This document shows, in pieces, positions 1 through 9,103 of a stretch of 64,000 nucleotides of DNA. The position numbers and the translations under genes were made by a program. Numbering within the stretch: position 1 is the stretch's first letter; every line of letters begins with the position of its first letter. The stretch lies in NCBI RefSeq assembly GCF_019249245.1, contig NZ_JAESDK010000001.1, positions 248,001 through 312,000 of the forward strand. Reading direction: 5' to 3'. The stretch is from Alteromonas lipotrueiana. Its GTDB lineage: Bacteria > Pseudomonadota > Gammaproteobacteria > Enterobacterales > Alteromonadaceae. The notes beneath the pieces are model-generated. The model was given only the letters and a program-made list of their open reading frames with translations, made no database searches and was not told the DNA's origin.

Positions 1-1227
1 GCTTTTGTAAGATACTGTCTGCGCGTCAAACTGAGACCAGTAAGATCGCCACCGGTCCGGAATATCAACCGGCACAGTACGACGTTTCCCACCAGGAATA
101 GAAAATTGCATCGAAGAGCCGGCATTGAACTTTTGCAGATTCCCGCCTGCCACCTTAAAGGCAATTTCTTTTATCGTGGGGGTAATGTATTGGGCGCGTG
201 AAACCTGAAGTGTCAAAGCCTGAGTGGCTATGTCTTTCACTATTATTGAGTCCACAGAATGAGCAGCGTGTTGACACGCTAAACGACAGCCTGCAGCCAA
301 TTCACTATGACTGATAAGGTGTGTTTCAGCAGGCTGTACCGGAAGGCTGCTCTGAGTATAAAATCGACACGTTCCACAGGTTCCTCCTCCGCCACACTTC
401 GCCGGCAACTGCAGTTTGTTTTGTGTTAGCGTGGTCAATAACGTTGTATTTTTACGTCCCTGAACGGCTACGTTTTGGTTGTTATTGGCCACCAGAACGT
501 CAATATTATGCAAAGCGCCGGGGCGCACTGTAAAACGTCCTGCTTTTAGTAGCATGATGATCCAGGCCAAACCTGACAACCCAAAGGCCAGCGCTAAGAC
601 CGAAACGATAATAAGCAAAGGGTGGTTAAAGCTGCCTGTGTCCCAGTAGTCCATGAAATGCAATTTGAACATTAATGCCACAAACCGGCGATGTTCATCG
701 CTGGCTGTTAATAACCGCCCAGACTGCTGGTCTATATGGATATACGTTAATGCCGAATCATCAAAATAGGCTGTCCAGTAGGCATTTTTTTGCTTTGGTA
801 GTAACCCACCCGAAGATTGTTCAAGCTCAATTTTACTGAGTGCAGCATCACCGCTGTAGCGTTCAAGTGCTATCGCTTTCGCCCACTGCTTGTCAATTGA
901 AAATGGTTGGCCAGATACCGCATCAAATAGCCGCACTTGTCTGGGCTGGTAATTATGCGGTTGAGAATAAAGAATAACTTCATAAACGGGCTTGCCAGCC
1001 AGCAAAACCGTTTGTATTGACTCAGCTTTTTTCACCGGAAGCTGGTTGACCGGATATAGCTTGTCGGCATATACCTGCCACTCCAGCCCCTGGGACTTTT
1101 GAATTTTTAGCGCAGGGCCATCATTAGAAAACAAACTCAGGTACAAACCAGTACCTAACCAGATAAGCAGCTGAATACCTATCGGTACCGACAGCCAACG
1201 ATGACTTTTTGTAATTAACAGACTCAT
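1..1227 (-). CDS. PepSY membrane protein fused to an NqrF-like 2Fe-2S/FAD reductase (3' end off window)
   Basis: The frame is open from the ATG at 1227 to the left edge, about 409 codons. N-terminal residues 1-35 hold a membrane helix preceded by HRW (H9). A periplasmic PepSY-type region follows, with LHFMDYW just before a second helix at about 203-227. After that comes a plant-type ferredoxin domain with Cys278, Cys284, Cys287 and Cys318; the spacing CX5CX2CX30C and the run CGGGGTCGTC match the NqrF ferredoxin. From about residue 333 an FAD-binding ferredoxin-reductase domain begins and is cut by the window. The ATG overlaps the stop of the upstream PepSY gene (ATGA), so the two are translationally coupled at the end of the cus operon. 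Inference: cytosolic NAD(P)H electrons pass through FAD and 2Fe-2S to a periplasmic acceptor, perhaps Cu(II). Domain order is clear; the substrate is not known. Confidence 0.85.
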   Translation of the reverse strand, partial: MSLLITKSHRWLSVPIGIQLLIWLGTGLYLSLFSNDGPALKIQKSQGLEWQVYADKLYPVNQLPVKKAESIQTVLLAGKPVYEVILYSQPHNYQPRQVRLFDAVSGQPFSIDKQWAKAIALERYSGDAALSKIELEQSSGGLLPKQKNAYWTAYFDDSALTYIHIDQQSGRLLTASDEHRRFVALMFKLHFMDYWDTGSFNHPLLIIVSVLALAFGLSGLAWIIMLLKAGRFTVRPGALHNIDVLVANNNQNVAVQGRKNTTLLTTLTQNKLQLPAKCGGGGTCGTCRFYTQSSLPVQPAETHLISHSELAAGCRLACQHAAHSVDSIIVKDIATQALTLQVSRAQYITPTIKEIAFKVAGGNLQKFNAGSSMQFSIPGGKRRTVPVDIPDRWRSYWSQFDAQTVSYKS

Positions 1228-1946
1228 TGGTCTTCCCCTTTTATAAGAGGCCGACACACCCGCCAGTAACTCAGAAACGCGCCGCTAAGAGCTGCTAATA
1301 AGCCAGTGAAAATAGCACTTAAAAGAAACACATTGCCGATGGTTCGCCCATCATCTAAATCCATAATGTGAAAACGCCACATCCAGTCAAAGCTGCGCCA
1401 GCCATCGTGACGTACTGTTACCACTTCACCAGTGTGTTGTTGCACATAAAAGGTGGGCGCTTCAGGGGCATCAAAATCAATTCGCCAAAAGGGCAAGTAC
1501 CGTCCTGAAGCTTCTTCAGGCAAATTTTGCTTAGTTTCAATCAGCGTTGCTGACGCTATACCGGTGCCCCCCCTAAAACGAGAAGCAGCAATAGCCCGTG
1601 CGGTAGATTCATTTACCGAAGCCAGAGTATCCCCTGTTATCGCGCTTATTGTTTCAGGCCGAACCGGTGTGGCAGAATTTGCCCCAAATGTAGCAATGTA
1701 AACCGGGCTACCCAGCCGGGATATCAAACGCACCTTTGTCGCCGCCGGGTATTGCGCCATAATATCAGCGGGCGATAGAACCACCTCATCAACCGCAAAA
1801 ACTGGCTGTTTTGTGGTCAGATGTTCACCATGAACAGTATGAATATCGGTAATAACCATATACACGCCCGACAACATCCAGATGACAAACTGTGCGCCTA
1901 CCACCAGCATCAGCCAACGATGAGCCTGTCTGAAAGCCCTAATCAT
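1224..1946 (-). CDS. PepSY domain membrane protein
   Basis: The protein has 240 residues: an N-terminal helix at about 10-33 preceded by HRW, a periplasmic PepSY-like region, and a C-terminal helix at about 202-228. It resembles the N-terminal part of the downstream fusion protein: both have HRW before helix 1 and a histidine in FHIMD or LHFMD before helix 2. The start overlaps the last 8 bases of cusA and the stop overlaps the next ATG, so it belongs to the same operon. PepSY proteins of this kind accompany copper RND systems in marine Gammaproteobacteria. Function is unknown; it may form a complex with the reductase encoded next, contributing a second pair of helices. Confidence 0.85.
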   Translation of the reverse strand: MIRAFRQAHRWLMLVVGAQFVIWMLSGVYMVITDIHTVHGEHLTTKQPVFAVDEVVLSPADIMAQYPAATKVRLISRLGSPVYIATFGANSATPVRPETISAITGDTLASVNESTARAIAASRFRGGTGIASATLIETKQNLPEEASGRYLPFWRIDFDAPEAPTFYVQQHTGEVVTVRHDGWRSFDWMWRFHIMDLDDGRTIGNVFLLSAIFTGLLAALSGAFLSYWRVCRPLIKGEDQ

Positions 1947-4900
1947 CAGCCGTTATCTTCTTGTTATGATGTTTAATAGTATGTTGTTTTGCTAAACAGT
2001 AAAGCGCCGGTAGAACCAGTAGTGTCAACACCACGGCGCTGGTCATGCCCCCTATCATTGGTGCGGCAATCCGGCTCATTACCTCTGATCCTGTGCCTGA
2101 GCCATACATTATGGGTAACAACCCAATAATAATAGTGGCCACCGTCATCATAACCGGACGTATCCGTAAGCCTGCACCATGCAAAAGTGCCTGGCGGTAA
2201 TCTCTGGCTTCGATAACCTGACCATTTTTTTCAGACTCATCCAGCAGCTCTTTAAGAGACTGATTCAGGTAAACCAGCATAATAACGCCAATCTCGACGG
2301 CCACGCCCGCTAAGGCGATAAAGCCAACCCCTACAGCCACTGAAAAATTAAACCCTTCAAAATAAAGCAGCCATAAGCCGCCAATCATGGCCATGGGCAA
2401 CGTCACTACAATCATAGCGACTTCACTAAAGGCCCGGAAATTCAGGTACAGCAAAATAAGAATAATGGCCAAGGTAAGCGGCAATACAAACGTAAGCTTT
2501 TCTTTGGCCCGCTCCATGTATTCGTACTGCCCAGCCCAGGTCAGCGAGTAGCCTGCCGGAATATCCAACTTATCTTGTAGTACCGCTTTTGCGTTTTCTA
2601 CATAGGTACCCACATCGACATTGTTAATATCCACAAACGACCAGCCATTGATACGGGCGTTTTCGCTTTTGATCCCTGGTGGACCTTCTTCCACGTACAC
2701 ATTGGCAACATCGCCCAGTGAAATACGCTGGCCCGAATCGGTAACAATAGGCAAGCTCATTAACTTCTCGGGCGAGCTGCGATAATCCTGAGGATAACGA
2801 ATATTTACCGGGTAACGCTCAAGGCCTTCTACGGTTTCGGTGACATTCATGCCCCCAATAGCCGAAGAAACCGTAGCTTGCACATCGCCAATATTAAGCC
2901 CAAACCGGCTGGCACGCTGACGCGATATATCAACTTTCAGATAGCGGCCACCGGCCACCCGCTCTGAATACACCGACGCAGTACCATCGACCTCTTTGAG
3001 TATCGTCTCAATATCCTTACCAATTCGCTGAATAACCGACAGATCTTCACCAGCCACTTTAATGCCCACCGGGGTTTTGATACCGGTAGCCAGCATATCT
3101 ATGCGGGTTTTTATGGGCATGACCCAGGCGTTAGTCACACCAGGAAAATCGATAAGATTGTTCAGTTCTGTTTTAAGTTTTTCAGTGGTCATGCCATCAC
3201 GCCATTCACTTTGCGGCTTTAATTGAATAAACGTTTCAATCATGGTCAGTGGCGCCGGGTCGGTGGCGGTTTCGGCCCGACCCACTTTACCAAACACACT
3301 TTTAACCTCAGGCACAGTGCTAATCAACTTGTCAGTTTGCTGAAGTAGCTCCCGCGCTTTACCTATCGAGATCCCCGGGTATGTGGTGGGCATGTACATT
3401 AAGTCTCCCTCATCTAAAGGAGGAATAAACTCGCTACCAATTTTATTGACCGGATAAAACCCGACCACAGTGACGACGATGGCAATCAGTATTGTAGCCT
3501 TGGGAAATTTAAGTACTTTGGTGAGTAGCGGCATGTAGCCTGCTACCAATAAGCGGTTTAACGGATTTTTCTTTTCCGAGGTTACCTTGCCGCGAATAAA
3601 ATAGCCCATTAAGACCGGCACCAAAGTAACGGCCAGTCCGGCTGAGGCAGCCATGGCATAGGTTTTGGTGAAAGCCAACGGCGCAAACATGCGACCTTCC
3701 TGAGCTTCTAAAATAAATACCGGCAAAAACGATACGGTAATAATCAGTAAGCTGAAAAACAGAGCTGGCCCAACTTCAGAGGCAGCCCGGATCACTACCT
3801 GCCAGCGGTTTTCATCGGTTAGCGGGGTTTTTTCCATATGCTTATGCATATTTTCTATCATAACGATCGCGCCATCGGTCATAGCGCCGATAGCAATCGC
3901 AATGCCGCCCAATGACATAATGTTGGCGTTGATACCCTGAAAATACATTACAATAAACGAGACCAGAATACCTAACGGCAGGGTAATCACCGCCACAATA
4001 GATGAGCGCAGGTGAAACAAAAACACCACACACACCAGCGCCACAACGACGAGTTCCTGACCAAGCTTGGTCCATAGGTTGTCTACGGCGTTATTGATAA
4101 GCTGCGAGCGGTCGTATACCGGTACCACCTCTACACCCGGTGGTAGTGATTTTTTAAGCGACTGCAGTCGTTCTTTAACCCCCGCAATGACTTTTTCGGC
4201 ATTTTCGCCAAAACGCATCACCACAATACCGCCCACTACTTCGCCTTCACCATTTAGCTCGGCCACACCGCGGCGCATCTGGGGGCCCACATTTACCGTG
4301 GCAACATCGCCGATGGTTAATGCTGTCCCCTCTTTTACCAGCCCCAGTGGAATTTGGCGGATATCATCCAGGTTTTGAATATAGCCGGTTGTGGTCACCA
4401 TATATTCTGCTTCGGCCATTTCGACCACCGACGCACCGCTTTCCTGATTTCCCCGCTGCACAGCTTGCTGAACATGCGACAACGGAATACCGTAACCACG
4501 CAGCTTTTCGGGCATAACCTGAATTTGGTACTGTCTGACCATACCACCTACCGCAGCGACTTCAGATACGCCATCTACAGTTTGCAGTTCGTATTTTAAA
4601 AACCAGTCTTGCAGACTGCGCAACTGACTAAGATCATGCTGACCGGTTTTATCCTGCAAAGCATAAATATATACCCAACCCACACCCGTGGCATCCGGGC
4701 CGAGTTGCGGCTGAACATCATCAGGTAATGCCGAGGCAGCCTGGTTCAGATATTCCAGTACGCGACTGCGCGCCCAGTACAAATCTGTATCGTCATCAAA
4801 GATAACGTAGACATACGAGTCACCAAAAAATGAGTACCCACGAACAGTGGAGGCGCCGGGCACCGATAACATAGCGGTAGTCAGCGGATACGTTACCTGA

Positions 4901-5088
4901 TCCTGCACCACCTGCGGCGATTGCCCCGGATAACTGGTTTTAATAATAACTTGTACGTCAGATAAATCGGGTAAGGCGTCAACCGGTGTTTTGTTAAGCG
5001 AATAAACCCCACCTAGCACCAGCATCAGGGTCATAAGTAACACCAGTACGCGGTTTGCGACTGACCATCTAATAATTGATTCAATCAT
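1939..5088 (-). CDS. cusA: CusA-type copper/silver RND efflux pump
   Basis: This 1049-residue inner-membrane RND transporter (heavy-metal efflux family) drives Cu(I)/Ag(I) export by proton exchange. The N-terminus is typical (helix 1, then the pore domain), and the proton-relay helix carries GAMTDGAIVMIENMHKHMEK, close to CusA, which has an Asp in this helix. Methionines in the porter domain (MIETFIQLK, MPIKTRIDMLATG) are consistent with the CusA methionine path. It lies 12 bases downstream of cusB and overlaps the PepSY gene. Length matches E. coli CusA (1047). The symbol rests on similarity and on the CusB-CusF and CopG context. Confidence 0.95.
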   Translation of the reverse strand: MIESIIRWSVANRVLVLLMTLMLVLGGVYSLNKTPVDALPDLSDVQVIIKTSYPGQSPQVVQDQVTYPLTTAMLSVPGASTVRGYSFFGDSYVYVIFDDDTDLYWARSRVLEYLNQAASALPDDVQPQLGPDATGVGWVYIYALQDKTGQHDLSQLRSLQDWFLKYELQTVDGVSEVAAVGGMVRQYQIQVMPEKLRGYGIPLSHVQQAVQRGNQESGASVVEMAEAEYMVTTTGYIQNLDDIRQIPLGLVKEGTALTIGDVATVNVGPQMRRGVAELNGEGEVVGGIVVMRFGENAEKVIAGVKERLQSLKKSLPPGVEVVPVYDRSQLINNAVDNLWTKLGQELVVVALVCVVFLFHLRSSIVAVITLPLGILVSFIVMYFQGINANIMSLGGIAIAIGAMTDGAIVMIENMHKHMEKTPLTDENRWQVVIRAASEVGPALFFSLLIITVSFLPVFILEAQEGRMFAPLAFTKTYAMAASAGLAVTLVPVLMGYFIRGKVTSEKKNPLNRLLVAGYMPLLTKVLKFPKATILIAIVVTVVGFYPVNKIGSEFIPPLDEGDLMYMPTTYPGISIGKARELLQQTDKLISTVPEVKSVFGKVGRAETATDPAPLTMIETFIQLKPQSEWRDGMTTEKLKTELNNLIDFPGVTNAWVMPIKTRIDMLATGIKTPVGIKVAGEDLSVIQRIGKDIETILKEVDGTASVYSERVAGGRYLKVDISRQRASRFGLNIGDVQATVSSAIGGMNVTETVEGLERYPVNIRYPQDYRSSPEKLMSLPIVTDSGQRISLGDVANVYVEEGPPGIKSENARINGWSFVDINNVDVGTYVENAKAVLQDKLDIPAGYSLTWAGQYEYMERAKEKLTFVLPLTLAIILILLYLNFRAFSEVAMIVVTLPMAMIGGLWLLYFEGFNFSVAVGVGFIALAGVAVEIGVIMLVYLNQSLKELLDESEKNGQVIEARDYRQALLHGAGLRIRPVMMTVATIIIGLLPIMYGSGTGSEVMSRIAAPMIGGMTSAVVLTLLVLPALYCLAKQHTIKHHNKKITADD

Positions 5089-5100
5089 ATTGCTGTTCCA

Positions 5101-6684
5101 CTAATGCATTGAATGGTCAGGAGCCATCGGCTTGGCTTGGGCCTTAGCGGGCTGACTGTCTGATGACATAATATGAACACCGGTGATCTCAAATCCACCT
5201 TCAGCTAGCCGGGTAATCTCAAAATGCAATGACTGTCCTTTTTCAAGCGCATTGATGTCTACACTTTCCCCCACGGTAAAATCCATCACCATCTGCGGCC
5301 ATTCCCAGGCTTCAATGGGTTGATGATCGATAGTCACCATTCGATGACCGGCCATTACCTTAGTGATTTTTCCCTGCCCCCAAACAGATTCACCTTTATC
5401 TTTTGCTGCTGTTTGAGATGTGGGAGCCGCGTGCCCCTGATTAGTCGGTTCAGATGACCGCTGTGAAACAGAAGCGTCTGATGATGCGCCTTCCATTCGC
5501 TTGAAGTCAGAAGCTTTACTGGATTCTGAGTCAATTAAAAACTGGGCTGACGTCACCACTACGTCGTCTTTATTAAGCCCCTGAGTGATAGCGATTTGCT
5601 CATCGCTTATCTGCCCCAGTGCGACTTCAACTGACTTGTACTGACCATTGCCTACCACAACCACAACCCTGTTCTGTTGTCCGGTTCTGATTACCGCTTC
5701 AGCCGGAACTAAGATAGCGCTTTGCGACGCAGTTTTTTCAATAGTGACATTTGCCAGCATGTTAGGCTTTAAGATGTCATCGGGATTATCCAGCCTTATC
5801 CGCACGGTGAGCGTGCGGGTATTTTCGTCCAGCTCGGGATAAACAAAGTCGACCTTACCCTGCCACTCTTTATTTGGTAATGCAGGTACCTGAATAACCA
5901 CAGGCTGGCCTTGCTCAATTAACGCAGCATCCCGCTCAAACACTTCAGCATTTATCCAGATAGCAGATAAGTCAGCAATACTTAGCAAGGTCACTTCAGG
6001 TTTTACATAAAAGCCCTCGCGGATATTAAGGGCGTTAACAACCCCGGTTTGGGGCGATACATACGTTATTTGCTGCTTAACCTGTTTTGATTTTTTAAGC
6101 GCTTCAATTGAGTTGTCTGATACTTTGAGCGCGTGTAGCTTATTTTTGGCTGCCTGCCTGAGTTTTTGGTTACCACTTTGTAAAGCCAGCAAATACTCTT
6201 CTTGTGCATTAACCAGCTCGGGAGAATAAATAGAATAAAGGGGGTCGCCTTTCTCAATACTCTGCCCATTCGCTTTAATATTTAGCTTCTCAATCCAGCC
6301 GCTTACCCGCGAGTGAATGTGTGTCAGTTGTTCTTCATCAAACTGGACATAACCTACGGTTTGAATCGTTGACTTAAGCGTTCCCAAGGTGACCGGCTCA
6401 GTGCGTACACCCAGATTATTTTCTACCCGTGCAGAGATTTTTACCGTACCGGCGGTGGAGTCCTGTTCAGTGTTGCTGTTAGCGTAAACCGGGACCAGAT
6501 CCATTCCCATCGGTGATTGACCCGGCTCGTCACGCCGATAGCTGTCATCCATAGGCGCAACCCAGTACAAAGGTTTTTCAGCCTCATTTTTTACAGGAGT
6601 CTCTGGTGAGTCATTTAAAAAAGCCACCAATAATGCCCCCAGGCCCAGACCTGCCAGTAAGGCAATAATAACGTTTTTATTCAT
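5101..6684 (-). CDS. cusB: CusB-type periplasmic adaptor with C-terminal CusF domain
   Basis: A 527-residue membrane-fusion protein linking CusA to CusC. Residues 1-20 form a signal/anchor helix. Residues about 38-66 are a heavy-metal-binding domain of the YWVAPMD..PGQSPMGMDLVP type, in which the usual cysteines are absent and methionines remain. The hairpin, lipoyl and barrel regions follow to about residue 390. After a Ser/Gln-rich linker, residues about 435-505 form a CusF-like metallochaperone domain (GKITKV..., then EAWEWPQMVMDF with the Trp and Met ligands). It ends with a His/Met tail. It overlaps cusC by 8 bases. The fused CusF explains why no separate cusF is present. Confidence 0.93.
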   Translation of the reverse strand: MNKNVIIALLAGLGLGALLVAFLNDSPETPVKNEAEKPLYWVAPMDDSYRRDEPGQSPMGMDLVPVYANSNTEQDSTAGTVKISARVENNLGVRTEPVTLGTLKSTIQTVGYVQFDEEQLTHIHSRVSGWIEKLNIKANGQSIEKGDPLYSIYSPELVNAQEEYLLALQSGNQKLRQAAKNKLHALKVSDNSIEALKKSKQVKQQITYVSPQTGVVNALNIREGFYVKPEVTLLSIADLSAIWINAEVFERDAALIEQGQPVVIQVPALPNKEWQGKVDFVYPELDENTRTLTVRIRLDNPDDILKPNMLANVTIEKTASQSAILVPAEAVIRTGQQNRVVVVVGNGQYKSVEVALGQISDEQIAITQGLNKDDVVVTSAQFLIDSESSKASDFKRMEGASSDASVSQRSSEPTNQGHAAPTSQTAAKDKGESVWGQGKITKVMAGHRMVTIDHQPIEAWEWPQMVMDFTVGESVDINALEKGQSLHFEITRLAEGGFEITGVHIMSSDSQPAKAQAKPMAPDHSMH

Positions 6685-8089
6685 TTGGAGCAGATCCTTG
6701 TTTCTGAGTGAGCGCTGATGTTGACGATGTGGATGTTAATGACAAAGGAGCCAGCAAATAGTTAAGCTGCGCTTTTGTTTTCGCCACGCCCACATTTAAC
6801 GTCAATAAGGTAAGCTGATTAGTCAGTTCGGTAACGCGGCTACGAATAACTTCAGAAAAGTCGCCCATATCGTTGGTATAAGCATTCAGTGATGCTTTAG
6901 ATTGCAGTGTGGTTTGCGGCAAAATTCGGGCAGTATAGAGAGACTGACGTTCATTTAAACGAGTCAGCTTCGCACTGAATGAGGCAACCTGCGACAGTAG
7001 TTTTCTTATCGCAAGATGTTTTTCGGTTTTAAACGCCTCGGCATTGTAAATAGCAGCTGAGATTTGTTTTTGCTGCTTGTTGCCCGTAAATAACGGCACA
7101 TCAAAACTTACGCCAATACTGAACAAGTCTGAGCGCGAATCACCCATCGCGTTTTCATCGCGGTATGCGTACGATGCGTTCACCCCCCACTGCGGTTTGA
7201 GGCTTTGTCGGGCCAGCGCCACATCTTTTTCGCGAGCTTGTTGCTCTAAATCAAGGGCCGTAATGGTGGGGTGAGTAAATAACTTTTCCAGTATTTCAGT
7301 ACGATGTACCTGAGTGTTTAACCAGACCTCAGGAAATTGCAGACTGAATTCAGGTAAAGCGCGGCGCGACTTACCCTGCCCAAAATCACGCTGAACAACT
7401 TCATCAATTGTGAATAAGGTAGAATTTGCATTGGTTTGAGGGTTGATGAGCCACTGGTTAAGTGTATGCAGTTGTATTTCAAGCTGTTGATATTCTTCTG
7501 CTAATTTATCTTCTAGTTGAATAAGCTCCAGTTCGGCAAGAAGCACGTCTTGCTGACTGGCCTCACCTAACCCACTTGAGTAAGCCGTTTCGGCAACGCT
7601 TTTAGCCTGTTCAAACAATGATTTATTCTGTTCAATAAGATCAATGGATGCTTTGGCCAGGTATATATCCAGCCATAATAGTGAAACCGCCCTTGCAATA
7701 GCCGCTTTGCGGGTCTCACGTTGATAGGGCGCAATAGAAGCAGCAATGTTGAGCTTTTGTTGTTCTAACTCTAATGACTGGCCTCGCGGAATCATTTGCG
7801 AGACACCTACCTGTAGCTGAGTCATGTTTTCCTGTGAAAAACTGCCCGAGTCTACGGGTAAATTCAGCATACCTATTTTCACCACAGGGTCGGGCAAGGT
7901 GCCTGCCGCTATCGCTTTTTGCTGCAGGGCTTGTTGTGAAAGTTGACTACCGTTTAGCCAGGGGTCGTTTTCAATCGCCGTGGTGATCAATGAATCCAGA
8001 GATGGCAGCGATTGTGCGCCGACACCACCTGACACAGTAAGCGTTAGTAGTGTCAGAGCGACATTGAGTTTGCGTGTGAAGCCCGACAT
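6677..8089 (-). CDS. cusC: CusC/TolC-family outer-membrane efflux protein
   Basis: A 470-residue outer-membrane factor that forms the exit duct of the Cus pump. It has an N-terminal signal peptide ending near GVGAQS, followed by two long helical repeats typical of the TolC fold (for example the segment QQKQISAAIYNAEAFKTEKH). The ATG overlaps the stop of copG (TAATG), and its own end overlaps cusB. Overall similarity is low, as is usual for this family; the assignment rests on length, helical pattern and position in the operon. Confidence 0.9.
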   Translation of the reverse strand: MSGFTRKLNVALTLLTLTVSGGVGAQSLPSLDSLITTAIENDPWLNGSQLSQQALQQKAIAAGTLPDPVVKIGMLNLPVDSGSFSQENMTQLQVGVSQMIPRGQSLELEQQKLNIAASIAPYQRETRKAAIARAVSLLWLDIYLAKASIDLIEQNKSLFEQAKSVAETAYSSGLGEASQQDVLLAELELIQLEDKLAEEYQQLEIQLHTLNQWLINPQTNANSTLFTIDEVVQRDFGQGKSRRALPEFSLQFPEVWLNTQVHRTEILEKLFTHPTITALDLEQQAREKDVALARQSLKPQWGVNASYAYRDENAMGDSRSDLFSIGVSFDVPLFTGNKQQKQISAAIYNAEAFKTEKHLAIRKLLSQVASFSAKLTRLNERQSLYTARILPQTTLQSKASLNAYTNDMGDFSEVIRSRVTELTNQLTLLTLNVGVAKTKAQLNYLLAPLSLTSTSSTSALTQKQGSAPNE

Positions 8090-8634
8090 TAAAACTGTTC
8101 CTCATAGGCGTCAATTTGTGCATATGTGCTATGAGTGCCATCTTTGTGTAAAAGAAGTATCTGGTAAGGCTGAAAGCGCTCACCTACTTCCATTCCCGGG
8201 CTGCCCATCGGCATGCCAGGTACGGCAAGACCTATCGCATCAGGTACCGGGTTATCGATAAACTTTTGTATGTAGCGGGCCGGGATATGACCTTCAAACA
8301 CATAGCCATCACGACTAACGGCGGTATGGCAAGATTGATATTGAGGGGCAACCTGATACTGGCGCTTTACATCAGATAAATAAGCGGTATTTTTGACCCC
8401 CGCATTAAGCCCTTCGGTATGGACGTGTTGTACCCATTTTCCACAGCACCCACATGAGGGGGATTTAAACACAGTAAGCGCTGCTGGCGATTCTTGAGAC
8501 AGAGCCTGAATCTGAGAGTTAACTTCAGTTTGGGCAGATTCGGTCTGGATAGACTCAGGTAGAGTAGATTGCGCATAACCTGCGCTTGAAAATAATAATA
8601 ACATCGCGCCAAGCGAAAGAAGAATGTTGAACAT
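8089..8634 (-). CDS. copG: CopG-like DUF411 periplasmic copper-binding protein
   Basis: A 181-residue secreted protein: signal peptide 1-21 (ending GYAQS), a polar spacer, then the DUF411 domain. The cysteine motif SCGCCGKW and a later SCHTA supply the thiol ligands, and VPGMPMGSPGME is the family's methionine loop. The family, called CopG in cop clusters, binds Cu(I) and has a thioredoxin-like fold with proposed redox activity on copper. The start has AGAGG six bases upstream. It is the second gene of the minus-strand copper operon and overlaps cusC. Confidence 0.88.
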   Translation of the reverse strand: MFNILLSLGAMLLLFSSAGYAQSTLPESIQTESAQTEVNSQIQALSQESPAALTVFKSPSCGCCGKWVQHVHTEGLNAGVKNTAYLSDVKRQYQVAPQYQSCHTAVSRDGYVFEGHIPARYIQKFIDNPVPDAIGLAVPGMPMGSPGMEVGERFQPYQILLLHKDGTHSTYAQIDAYEEQF

Positions 8635-8746
8635 GCGTGCCTCTGATTACAGCCAAATTTAATGATTAAAGTGAGCAATTCACTTCACATAAAAATAGTA
8701 AAACCCAATGGTAATGTGCCATACAGCAGACACACTTATCCTGGGG

Positions 8747-9103
8747 CTAGGCTGTTATAGGAGGACGATACAACGAACTGGAGACTTGGATAGGAGCGCG
8801 CAAACCTGCGTGCTTAATGGCATTATCACTATGAAAAGACAGCGCTAATGCATTATCAGAGCTAAGCGGAGTATAAGCAGAGCAGGCATTTGCCGGGCAA
8901 GCGCAGGTCATTTGGCAACACTGCGAGTGATCAACTGTGTCAGCGCCCATGTCCATAGCAACGCTTTGAGAACCGACCATTAGCATATGCTCACTATGCG
9001 TATCGCTGGGCATTTCACAAACCATAGTATCCATAGCCGACGTTTGCCATGTTAAGGCAGTCAGCATGATCAGACACACAATTTGAGACCAACGTTTTTT
9101 CAT
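8747..9103 (-). CDS. CopL-like secreted Cys/His/Met-rich protein (minus copy)
   Basis: A 118-residue protein with a signal peptide (KKRWSQIVCLIMLTALTW..., cut near TSAMD). The start at 9103 is chosen because GAGGG lies just upstream; the longer reading from 9193 lacks this. The mature part is rich in Met and His, with the motif HSQCCQMTCACPANAC and a conserved tail LYRPPIT. The divergently transcribed gene at 9280 has the same layout. Similar proteins in cop operons are called CopL (metal-binding regulatory protein), but that link is by architecture only. It is the first gene of the cus transcription unit. Confidence 0.72.
   Translation of the reverse strand: MKKRWSQIVCLIMLTALTWQTSAMDTMVCEMPSDTHSEHMLMVGSQSVAMDMGADTVDHSQCCQMTCACPANACSAYTPLSSDNALALSFHSDNAIKHAGLRAPIQVSSSLYRPPITA

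Noticed and set aside
321-533. Plus-strand frame of 70 codons at the left edge
   Set aside because: It is antisense to the ferredoxin region of the PepSY-reductase gene, whose frame is continuous from 1227 to the edge and has clear motifs.
3842-4599. Several frames inside cusA on both strands
   Set aside because: They have no motifs and lie wholly within the well-supported CusA frame.
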